Shown piece by piece: positions 23,401 to 36,040 of a stretch of 64,000 bases of DNA. The notes under the pieces are model-generated. The model was not told the DNA's origin and made no database searches. It saw only the letters and a list, made by a program, of their open reading frames with translations. The position numbers and the translations under genes were made by a program. Source of the DNA: Luidia sarsii (Eukaryota > Echinodermata > Asteroidea > Paxillosida > Luidiidae). Within the stretch, counting starts at the first letter, position 1; every line of letters begins with the position of its first letter. Where the stretch lies: contig OX465102.1 in assembly GCA_949987565.1 (NCBI GenBank), forward strand, positions 20,223,493-20,287,492. The letters are read 5' to 3'.

Positions 23401-26400
23401 TTTTAACTTTCAGTGGGATTTCAGAGCACTGCATATGATATGGACCAGTTGAAAAGAAACCAAATTTTAATACCGATCTTGTCAAAACTAGCATCAGCAA
23501 GATTGAACGTGCGTGCGATAGGCATATACTGTGCTTAGAAACATCAATGGAATTGCATATTACAATCAGTCAGATGAATTGAAATTAAATGGAATTTCGT
23601 CATGACACCATGTAGCACTTCTCTTTCAAGAAGGAGTGTGGCTCTGAAAATATCGAGCCAGTATTAAACTCAACGTTTCGGGTAGTGAGTACCGGTACTC
23701 TGCCCGTCTTCAGGAGACTACGTCTGTTTCCCTTACGACGGGCAGGGTACACACTACCCGAAACGTTGAGTTACCGGCTCTTTTCAGAGCCACACTCCTT
23801 CTTGAAAGAGAAGTGCTACATGGTGTCACTGCAAACCTTCCACTTAGTATTTCCACCATGCAAACCTTCCAAGTCTTATCTGATATTGGGTAGTATGGTA
23901 GAATAGTGTTGTTCTTTTGTTCAGATGCCTGTCGTCAGGAGACTGAATTTAAGTTCTGATGTACCGGTATCTTGTTTGATACCCGGAGCATTTATCTCAG
24001 ATTATGAAAGAAAAACAAAACAAAACAGAAGATCAGAAGATGGCTGGCTGGCAGGAGTTGTAAGAGTAGCCCGGACACTAGGCGGACACTTACCTCCTTC
24101 TCCACGAAAACGGCTCATCCGGAGGCTTAAAGTCCGGCCCCCACTGGCCTCCGGTTATTAAAGAAACCCTCCCTCCCTCAACCCCCCCCCCAGCCAATTC
24201 CCGGCTTTGAGACAGTAGCAAAACACACTCTCTCTCTCTTGCCTCCCCGCTCTTTTCTCTCGCTCGGCCCAGTCGACCTTTAAATCAACACTCTTGACCA
24301 ATGGATTGTTCCAGTCTAAGCAATGCCCTCCCCTCCCTGTCCTTCCTCTCCCCTCTCCCCCTCCCTGCCTTCCCTCCGTGATTTCCCCTGTGGCTTAGGC
24401 AATCTTTCTCACTCGCACGATCTGAAGATGGAAGGGGAGAGCATGGTAGAGAGTGTATTTTTTTCTCAGGCTGACGTTACGGGTCTAACTCGGCCAAGTG
24501 TTCTCTTTAGCTTGGCTAAGGATATTATTGGGTTTTTGTCGGAAGGGGTTGGGGAGGATGTAGAGGTGGGATCTCAAACACTGCAGCACTCGTGGGAGGG
24601 ATGAGCGTCTGCTCAGAAGGATGAGATGAAATGGGACCGACGAGATGTTCGAATAGAGACGAGGGGCAAACCAACATTTTTTGGGGGGCTGTTTCTCGCA
24701 CTTTGAAAGGCCATGAGAATTTGACACAGTCTGTAATGTGTTCCCCTGTTGTGATTTACTAGTTTGTCTCTTGTTCTGAGATTTTGATCGTCCAAAAGAA
24801 AAAAAAAGAAAAATGGGAGGGCCCGGCACTCGGATTCTAGCAAAAAGTCAGACCATTTTTCAAGTTAAGACTTGAAAGTTTGTATGGTGGAAATACTATT
24901 AGTGGAAGGTTTGCATGGTGGAAATACTATTAGTGGAAGGTTCGTGTGGTGGAAATACTATTAGTGGAAGGTTTGCGTGGTGGAAATACTATTAGTGGAA
25001 GGTTTGCATGGTGGAAATACTATTAGTGGAAAGTTTGTATGGTGGAAATACTATTAGTGGAAGGTTTGCATGGTGGAAATACTATTAGTGGAAGGTTTGC
25101 GTGGTGGAAATACTATTAGTGGAAGGTTTGCATGGTGGAAATACTATTAGTGGAAAGTTTGTATGGTGGAAATACTATTAGTGGAAGGTTTGCATGGTGG
25201 AAATACTATTAGTGGAAGGTTTGCATGGTGGAAATACTATTAGTGGAAGGTTTGCGTGGTGGAAATACTATTAGTGGAAGGTTTGCATGGTGGAAATAGT
25301 AAGTGGAAGATTAGCTGTGACACCGTGTAGCGCTTCTCTTTCAAGAAGGAGTGTGGCTCTGAAAAGAGCCGGTAACTCAACATTTCAAATAGTGTGTACT
25401 CTGTCTGTCGTTAGGGGACTGCTAATATTTGAAATCCAGCAGTCTCCTGACAACGGGCAGAGTACAGACTACCCAAAACGTTGAGTTACCAGCTCTTTTC
25501 AGAGCCACACTCCTTCTTGAAAGAGAAGTGCTACATGGTGCCACCGCAACCTTACACTGAGACCATTTTTTGTAGACACACTTCGTTTAGATTTTGTTCA
25601 TTGTACTCGTGACAGTAACCCCGACCCCAACATTTTATTTTGGAGCGTCAACAAGCTGAAGCAATAGGCTACATAGGCCGTTTACAAAATGAAGGCTTAG
25701 GCTCGGGCTCAGGCTTCGTCTCCGTCTGACAAAACATGAAAATCCAGGTTGTGGTTTGTTTCCGAATTTGAAAATATGTTGTCTTGATAAGTACAGAGTA
25801 TTCATCAAGAAACTGGGGCCCAACGCTTGTTTTAAGATGCCTGTGTGATAAATAACCAGTATGATGAATATGACCGCAGCCTAAGCCTGAGCCTAAGCCT
25901 TCATTTCATAAACGGCCATAATGTAGTTGCAGGAGCTTGAGATGAGCAAATCGGAAATGTCAACAAATTTATGATGGCAAAACTGTTTTGCATAAATGGT
26001 GTTGTGTAAATACCGATCCTATCCATTCCAGAAACCACTTCTTATTGTGGCCAGTCACCGATGCTAATCCATTGATAAGAATCTTCCACCACCCCCTTTT
26101 TTATCTTCACCCGGCTAAACATATAGATGGATGATAAGAAAATATGAAAAAAAAAATTTCTCAATTCCATTTCCATCGATTGACTGTTTCGCTCTCCCTC
26201 TCTTCAGATCCCCATCCCTTTCCCCCCTCCCCCGTTTTTCTCCGGCGTCTCTGATTCGATTTGCACGAACTCCCTCAGAGTATCTCGGGTTACGTATCAT
26301 GTGAAATACAATGCATCCCTCTTTGTAAATGATTTCCATACCTCCCCCCACTCCCTCTCCCCCCACAAAAGTGGGGGGTGAACATTTGTGGGGAAAACTC

Positions 26401-29400
26401 AACTTCGATGATTCCATCTGATGAAATTAAGAGGCCTGACATTTTTAGAGCCGATTGATAGTATGCAAACTCCTCGGTTGTGCGAGAGGGGGGAATTTAT
26501 TATGGTCTGTGCTACAGGATTATGTGGTTTTTTTTGTTCAGTGTTGCCTGGACTCGTCTGGGTGAACGGTCATGAGACAGAATATAGTACGTCCGTTTGC
26601 ACTGTCCAAATAATTGCGATTTGAATCGCTATTCAAAATATTTTTTTTTTTTCTTGCTCGCGTTCACAAAGACGATTTCCATTTTTTCTGTTTCGTCAAA
26701 GTTACTGGCTCTACTCAAAATCACTGGCTCTTCACAAAGCCAAGCTCATTTTCAAAAGAGATGACAATAGGGCTGTTTCCTCTGTAGAAATAATCACGAT
26801 TTGAATCGCGATTCACAATTATAATTTTGTTATTATTTTTATTTTTTTATTTTGGGGGTGGGTTTGCTTGCATTCACACAGTCCAAAAGAATTGTGATGC
26901 AAAAAACCACCAGTCGATTGTGGTTAGCAATTGTGGTCAAATGGCGGGTTTGTCCTTGAGGGTGGCCCATGCAGGGAGACATATAAACAAGCATGACACT
27001 TCCTGTCAGTCAGAGTGCGAGCAGTGAATTGTGGGATTTAAAAACAACAGTGGAGTTCGATTCGTGATTACAATAATCCTGTTTTGGGGGGACAGTGGCC
27101 TTATTACCTTCCTGCCTCAAGAAAGATTTTTGTTTTTGTTAATTTCAAATATGAATTTCATCAATATTCATAAGAGCACATGCATTTATGAGTTTCATTT
27201 ACTGGTTTGATTGCAAAGAATGATTCTGGATTCTTGACCAAAAATTGAGGGCTTTTGATTTCATTTTGTTTCTCTTCCAGAATGACGACACCGTCTTGAT
27301 CCACGCAGTGAAAGGAGGCCACCTAGAGATCGTCAAATTACTTCTCGGAAAATATGCCGATGTAGACATTCAGGGCCATGTAAGTTGCCGTCAGTTTTTT
27401 TAATCATTGAATTTTTTGGTATTTTGGTGGGAAGCATGGTTTGGTTTTGTTTCTCTGAGGTCATTGTTGATGTGTTGGTAACTTGTTTGCCACCCTTGCT
27501 CCCAGTATTGACTATTGGCGGGTAAACATTAACTCCTTCACTACAGAGTATTGTATATTGGCTTGCCAACCAGAAGTGCACTTTGCTTGAGCCGCTGTGA
27601 GCGGCTCATCGTAGGGAAAGATTTAAAAGCCATTGGCTGACGGCTTCCATAGACTTGTGTGCAATTTGAAGCCATATCTTGTGATTTCGGGCAGAGTCCC
27701 ATTTACCTATTATAAGCCCTTCCTCCATGTATTAACAATACTGAGCTTGATCCCATATCCACCACTCAACCTTGTTTCCCCCCTACTCCCCAAAGCAACC
27801 TTGCAAGGCCAGCATAACCATTCACTAATGTATGAGCAGCAATGGTCTGGTCCCAGTAGCCTACTTCCCTCAAAAAAGTCCCACCCAGTATACACGTTGC
27901 TATGTAGTCAACTACCAGACTAAAAGTGCATGCACCCATGTGCACTAGGCCATGTTCTTTCACGCCTTCTGGCAATTGGCCCGTTACCATGGACACCGTG
28001 CCAGTTTCATTAAATCACAATATCGAAAAGCAACCCCCCCCCTCCCCCTCCGAAAAAAGAGAGACAAAAAAATTGTTTTTGCTTCAAGCAAGTACGTCGC
28101 CTAAAGCTTACCTCTGAACTACTGGGCCAATTTTCCAATTTGAGTTCATGTACATTTCTTACTAGAGGCACTTTTACTCTTAAAGGTTCCCAAATGCCAG
28201 TGCTCAAAAAGATGGTGATTTAAGGCCCTGTGATGTGAAGACTTACACATGCTGTGTCTAATATCTTAAATTGTTTTGGTGTACAAAACATAAGAGATAT
28301 AATAGGTATAGGATAGGTGTTTGTTTTTTTCTAAACAATTATCACCAATGTGAGAGTTTTCATCGTCCCATGACCTGGGTATCTACCCTGCAGCTGATCC
28401 CTGAAGCTGTACATACCTTCCCTCTCCCTCCCCTCTCCCTCTCCCTCTCCCTCTCTCTGTCCCTGTCCCCTACCTGGCCCTGTCCCCTCCCTCTCTCTCC
28501 CTCTCCCTGTGCCTCTCCCTCTCTCCCATCCCGTCCCTCTTCCTGTCCCTGTCCCTGTCCATGTCCCTGTCCCTCTCCCAGTCCCTCTCCCTGTCCCTCT
28601 CCCTGTCCCTCTCCCCCACCCTCTCCCTCTCCCTCTCCCTCTCCCTCTCCCTCTCCCTCTCCCTCTCCCTCTCCCTCTCCCTCTCCCTCTCCCTCTCCCT
28701 CTCCCTCTCCCTCTCCCTCTCCCTCTCCCTCTCCCTCTCCCTCTCCCTCTCCCTCTCCCTCTCCCTCTCCCTCTCCCTCTCCCTCTTCCTCTCCCCCCCT
28801 CTCCATCTTGTCCTTTCATCTCTGTAAAACAAACAAGCAAAGTGCACCTCACCTTTTCAAACCCAAGCCCCTTACCCCCTCTACCCCTCCCAACCTACCC
28901 CTCTCCCAAAGGCTGATGCACTCTCCAATGCCACTGCCTGTGTGTTGTCTTTGCCTGCTCGGCGCGTTGGGCAAATCAGATTTGCCGCCAAGATGGCCGC
29001 CGGCTGCGATACTAATCACAGGCAGTAGTGACTGCAACATCACCTGTGTACAGAACTGATAGCAGCTTTGAAAAGGGCCGTCCTTCCCAAAAGGAAAACA
29101 AAAAAGAGGGAAATAGTCTTCTTGTTCTGCTTTTGAAAAAGGTCTTACCAGTAAGGAATCATTAGACCAGCTTAATTTTTGAACCCCCTCCCCACTCCCC
29201 CATATTGTCACAAATGCGATAGCAGAGTATTCAAGACCCTTTGGGGATGTACGGGATTGCATTGTGAAGCAATGAGTTGCCAAGCACAGTAATTCATGCA
29301 AAGATTTGAAGCCCAACCATTGGAGAAGTTACTCTGACACTCCATGGAACCGTGATGAAAGTTGGACCAACCATATATCCCCAGAGACTTTGAACCACAT

Positions 29401-32400
29401 ACTTGATAGATCTTGTATTCAAATGGTGCTCTCTTTAATAATGGGTAAGTGGAAGGGTTACACCATGTAAGGCTTCTCTTTCAAGAAGGAGTGGGGCTCT
29501 GAAAAGAGCATGTTACGCAATGTTTCGGGTAGTGGGTACTCTGCCCGTCATGATGTCTGATTACGGGTACACACTACACAAAACGTTGTTACCAGCTCTT
29601 TTCAGAGCCACACTCCTCAAAAGAGAAATGCTACATGGTGTCACCGCAAACCTTCCACTTAGTATTTCCAACATGAAAACCTTCAAATCTTATCTAATAT
29701 TGGCTAGTATGGTAGAATAGTGTTGTTGTTGTTTTGATCAGATGCCATCTGTGGCATTTCTGACCTGGAAATCTTGAACTGTGATGGGTCAAAGGTCATT
29801 GAATAAATCTGTTCTTGCTAAAGGTGCTCCGTGGTTGTATGATTACCGAGCACAATCGCCATAGAAACTTGATGGCTGATTTCAGAGTACACACTTCCAA
29901 GAAAGTTGAGCTAAGGGCTCTTTTCAGAGCCACACTCTACCATTTGCCGTTGTGGATATTCCACAGGATACTTGCTTCAAAGGCAGTTAGTGTTGCATGT
30001 AAAATAAGTTGGAAAGTCGGATATTTGAGGGGTTTTCTTTTTGGTTACATGCGCTCTGCAGAATCAAAGTTCCCCATACTGTGAAGCTTGTATCCGACCA
30101 TGCATTTTGCATTTTTTTTCGGATGACCTTGATAAATAAACCTTTGTTTGTTTTCTTGTTCATAAAAAAATTAATTCATTAATTTTTTTTTTTTTTATAG
30201 ATACAATGGGTGCTTGCCATTTTCTGGGTTCTGGGCAAAATGAGTGAATCATTCATGCCTGGCTCCAATGGACCTTTCCCATGAAATATGCAAATTAGAC
30301 CTAGCGCATGCGCTTAACCAAATTGGTGGGCAAGCGGGCTGCCAACCAATCATAGTTTTCCACGGGCGTGCGCGCGTTCCTTCTCACTAACAGCTTAGCG
30401 TGCGGTCATTGGCTATTCAGCGTCTCCTACGCGCGTATTTCGAAACCTGCACGCAACGCGCACTCGTTTGCCCACCAATTTAGTAAAGCGCATGCGCCAG
30501 CTCTTATTTGCATATTTCATGGGAAAGGTCCATTGTAGTCCTCTGGTTGGGCACCTGGCCTGTAGCGGACAGGCAGGCAGACAGCTCACAGCCTACGAAT
30601 TGAGGAAAATCTAATTGCAGCGTGTGCTGGTCTGTCTGACTGATGGGGTTTGTGGGGGGGGGGGGAATATCGGGCATAATTTGATCGCAATGGCCCGCGG
30701 CATTGGGTTTGCCCTTACAGCACTGGCGTGTTGTCCCCGAGCCGTTGCCCGTCGGGGGAAATCCCAAGGTGGACTTGATTCAAGGTGGAAGTACCCGTAC
30801 AAAGTGAAAGGTTCTACTGCCTTCTTCTACCCAGATGACCATACGAGTTGCATATTTCCCTAGTCCTATTATGCCATTTGCTAAATTCTTGATCAACAGG
30901 TAGTGCACCCTCATCTCCCATGATGCCTTGCGGCGCAGTCGCCATGATCTTCCTCTTTTTTTCTTAGCGCCATTATGAACTCAGTTTTTCCGTTCGCTGG
31001 TGTGTTCTGTGACAGATCTTACGGTCAACAATTTGAAAAATTGTCAAAGAAAATTTTGACTGGACCGGGACTTGAACCTGAGACCTCTGGCTTAACGTAC
31101 CAGTGCTCTTCCATCTGAGCTATCACTTAGATGGTGGCCTTCCTTAATAGTCAACTAGTCTTTGCCGGGGTGGGGGCGCAAGTCAGAAGCAATTCAACCC
31201 TTTATTGCCGTATGTCTCCAGGGATCACACCCCTGCTTTCATTCAGATGAAAACAACCAATGGTTGTAAACCTGCCTACTGCCGCCCTGGGATCACACAT
31301 AGCGGATGCATAATGGTTTTCTTTTGGGTTAGATGTGCTCTGCTGAATCAAAGTTCCCCCTCTATGGAGCTTGCATCCAACCATGCATCTTGCATATTTC
31401 CAGATACCGTATCTACTCCATTATGACCGTGATAAATAAACCTATCAAGTACCTCTGTTTGTTTTCTTGTCCATTAAAAAAGGTAAACGATCTTCTTCAA
31501 AAACCTTTTAAGAAGTGAACACAAGTTTGATGAGATCTGAAGGTTTTCATGGTGAGAATAGTAGGAGTAATAGGTTTGCGGTGACACCATGCAAAGTTCT
31601 CTTTTTATGAGTATGTGTGGTCATTAAAACTCGACGTTTTGAACAGTATACTCTGTTCGTCTTTAGTAGACTGCTGGATTTGAACTGGGAGTGGGGCTTA
31701 AATGTAGTGAGGGATCCTGATGTGGGGAAACAAGTTTTGTAGCCAACATGTGGCGATGTTTGTAGACGTCTCATCTCTGGCTTTTTGTGTGTTTTTTTTT
31801 GGCTGCCTCTTTACAGGACAAGAAGACGCCGCTATTCTGGGCCGCCGATAAAGGCCTGGTGGACATTGCAGAAGCACTCCTCGAATGCAATGCCAACACA
31901 GAGATTCCCAACAAGGTAAAGGGCACGGTGACTTTGCCCAGGAAGGCCGGGCACGGTCACCTTAATAATCCATCAACATCTATCCAAAGCTGTCTGCAAA
32001 GGTGTAATAATAATAGTAGCAGGAGTGCCATTCCATCTAGTTAATGGTGCTAGGCAACACAAGATTTTTAATTTTTCAATTTTTCAATTTTTTCATCAGT
32101 GCTTATCACGTTGAGCAGGGCAAACCCTCATTGATTTGCATTCTCCTCGATGCAAATAACATGTTATATCTATGATGCAATGCGGTACCCACCGCTATAC
32201 ATTATTCAAACCTGCCACACAACCTCAACCAGCTTGGTGGTCAAGTGGTTAAGACGTCTGCACTAGAAAGCAGGAGTCGCGGGTTCGAATCCCACCCGAG
32301 GTGCCTGAAATGTTTTCATCAGGCATCGAGCAAAGCACTGAGCACTCAGTGCTTATCATGTTGAGCAGGGCAAACCCTCATTGGATTACATTCTCCTTGA

Positions 32401-35400
32401 TGTAAACATGTTATATCTATGATGCAAAGTCAAAAAAAGGCTTCAAACGAGTGTAGAAGTTCATGCTCTTAACACCAGTGGGTTCTTATGGTTTTTGTAT
32501 GTGTTATTTACCAGACATGGACACTGTAACATTGAGCACAGGACTACCCTTTTAGAACAGTTGTTGGACTGAATTAAGAATTCTATTGAACAGTTACCAT
32601 CATAGAGTTAACAAAAGCCATGTTCAGTATGTAAATAATGGCAGCAGGAGTTTCAGTTGGACATTGCAGAATGATAGGATAATGCACGGATTAATAACTC
32701 AATGTGGTATTCATGTCTGCCCAGTCAAGCGCTGTTACCTAGCGCAAGATATTAGATAGACGATCCTCTCAATTCCATTACGGCAGTAATCATCGCGCCA
32801 CTCACAGACCGCCTGTTCCGTCTGACAAATTGACTTTCTTCTTTTTGTGAAAGGGGGAATTGGGGAATCGATTACCATTTCACCGGTACTCCGTCAGTTG
32901 GTTACCCCTGCATAGTGGCTAAACTTAATCAAACCCGTGCTAACCAGATACCGTACTAAAAAAGCGACTGTGTGACAGCATTGGGTTCACGGCCAGAAAT
33001 TCTTCTTCTTCTTCTTCTTCTTCTTTTTTTTTTTTTTTGGGGGGGGGTTGGAGCCGTCATCGGGACGGTGGGAGCATGCGCTTGTATAAACCGCTGCAAT
33101 TACGCGAGCCCTTGACCGAGATCATTCCCAGCCGGCCAGATCTAATTAAACTGGCGGCGGCAGGGAAGAGATGGGGGGGGGGGGGTTCGGGGACCTTGAA
33201 TTTGGCTCTCCAAGGACCACGGCATGTCTCCTTAAATACCGTGCGCGAGGGAATACACATAACCCTCTGTACAATGTTCATGGTTGCAAGAGTTAAAGGG
33301 GGAACCAGTTTCAATTGGTCCGGGTGGATGTGGAGGTTTTTTTTTAGTCGCATCCTTTTTGACGGTCAGCGTTCAATTTGCGCGGATGTTCATTTGTACG
33401 TGGAATGCGTCCACCTTGAATTTTGCACTCCAAGGACCATGGCATGTCTCCTTAAATACTGTGTGCGAGGGAATGCAATATTCATGGTTGCAAGAGTTAA
33501 AGGGGAAACCAGTTTCAATTGGTCTGGGTAGATGTGGACATTTTTTTTCAGTTGCATGCTTTTTTGATGGTCAGGGTTAAATTCACGCAGATGTACGTGG
33601 AACGCGTGCAACTTAGAGTCATCAAATGTCCAATAGAAATACTCAGATTGGATATTTGCATGCGCTTCCGCGGATTTTGACCGCTCCTGCGGACATGCTA
33701 ATTAGTCTTTGGCGGTCAGGTGACCTCATGTGAAAAACCTCTAATTGGTGTTCATTTCTGATCCAGTGCTGCGCAACCGTAGATCAGGGGCCAAATCATA
33801 GAGCCGCTTAAGCGTGAAAATCTGCTAAACAGGAAAAGTCTTCCTTGTGTATTTTAGGATTACAAACTGCACTGCGATGTGATGTCAATTGCTTTGGACT
33901 TGTCTTCCACTCCTTGAATGAAACACTAGTGGAGTATTGGTTGGCATGCTGATCCTATGGCTCGTGACTTTTTGTGCTTAAAGGAATAACACAAAATTGG
34001 TCGATGTCAAAGAACACCATCCATACGTTTTCTGATCCAACATATGCATGAAATGGCTCACTTTTTCAGCTCAATCCGCCAACCGAGTCTCGAGAAAATC
34101 ATGAAAACCGCTTCATTTGTTTCCCGAAAATGCAGCATTCAACGCCGTACTGTTCCGAAAAATAGCTTAGATCTCGGTGAGACGTAAACTATTTCTTTTA
34201 CTCATTTCTCCCCAAATACAACATTTTAGGCAGAAATATTGCAGTGAGAGGTTTCTACTATAACCATCTTCAAACTGTATAAGTTTCATGTAAATCTGTG
34301 AACATTTCTGTTTTTTGATCTTATCAATGATGTGTAGGGACTTTAAGTGGCTCTATTAAATTGGCCCCTCAACTAAAAGAAAAACGTGTGATATTTTGTT
34401 TTTCATAATTATGCTAAGATTCAAATAATTTGGGTCTGATTCCGTGGAATTTGTATCAGATTCAGATACTATATTAAAGGGGTTCTACCGGTACTTTCTT
34501 ACTCGGATCTACATGTATTTGGTACATCTTGCCTCTGTCAGTTTGTAACATACATGTATCTCATTGAGATGGTCCTCTTTTGTACCATGTACGGTATGTG
34601 GTGTGAGTGGCATTCAGGCCCCTCGTCCTCCCTTATACTGACTGCACACTACTCGCAAACTCATCGTAACTTGCAATCAATCGCAAGACGGCAAGCTGTG
34701 CGCAGAAACCATACTGTCTATCGCAACGTACATTGTATGATGACCCTTGATGGGTTACATGTATATATCATAAGTTAACTTGCGATGCATCGTAAGGCTT
34801 ACTTATGTATATTTTAAGGCAAACAAACCAAGGAAAAACTGACTTGGAGGCCACCATCTAAGGGCTGGATAACTCAGATGGAAGAGCACTGGTACGTTAG
34901 TCCAGAGGTGTCAGGTTCAAGTCCCGGTCCAGTCAAAGTTACATGTATCTTTGCCAATTTTTCGATTTATATATATATATTGATGAATGCTTTAAAATCT
35001 TCTGATTCATTTTCCTTCCCTTTTGTGTACCGGTATTCATTCATTTGTCTTCTTTTCCTATTTCCTTTCATTTCAAAGGATGGTGAGACGCCATTACTAA
35101 GAGCCGCTCGCAACAGGAATCGTGAGATTGTCCGTGTCCTACTGGACAAGAATGCCAAAGTCTCTTCCATCGATAAGGTGAGGGAATGGTCCCCTGGCCC
35201 TGGTACCCTCCTTTCCCCTCTCCCCTCTTCTCCTCTAAAACTCCCTCCCAGTTTCCCTCCTGACCAGACCCCAATTTAAGACTTGAAGGTTTGCACGGTG
35301 GACAAACTAAGTGGAAGGTTTGTGGTGACACCATGTAGCACTTCTCTTTCCAGAAGGAGTGTGGCTCTGAAAAGAGCCAGTAACTCAGACTACATGTATA

Positions 35401-36004
35401 TAAGACTTGAAGGTTTGCATGGTGGAAATACTAAGTGGAAGGTTTGCGGTGACACCATGTAGCACTTCTCTTTCAAGAAGGAGTGTGGCTCTGAAAAAAG
35501 CCAGTAACTGGTGACACCATGCAGCACTTCTCTTTCCAGAAGGAGTGTGGCTCTCAAAAGAGCCTTTAAATCTTGACGCTCACAGAAGCAAACATTCCGC
35601 ACGTATTTCAAAGCCAATATTATTCTATTGCTTCCGTAACCGAAGAAGTAACCGAAGTGAATCGCTTCACTGCCTGGAATGTAAAAAGAAATCTTTGCAT
35701 TGTCATATGCTTATTGCCGCATTTTGCGAATTGATTTCAGCAAATGAGGTAAAGCAACACCATTACATAGTAGGTGTTGAAAACTATACCTCGCCTAAAC
35801 CTGTGTCGGTGGAAATATTTCTCACGGTAACTGTTTAATTTTAGATGTATGTTTGTACACAAACATATGGACTAGTCTCTGTTTAGTACAAAAGAAGGTA
35901 CATGTATCACTATCATGACCTCTGTGGCTTTGATGCCCTTGATTACCTTGAACAACCTTGATTACCTTGATGCCCTTGAACAACAAGAACAACAGCAGCA
36001 ACAG

Positions 36005-36040
<36 letters not shown>

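Noticed and set aside
28271..29059. 262-codon Pro/Ser-rich frame
   Set aside because: Translation of the (CCCTCT)n array.
32225..32305. Possible tRNA-Ser gene
   Set aside because: Head of SINE-A: eight-base anticodon loop, imperfect stems, and a conserved non-tRNA tail shared with other copies.
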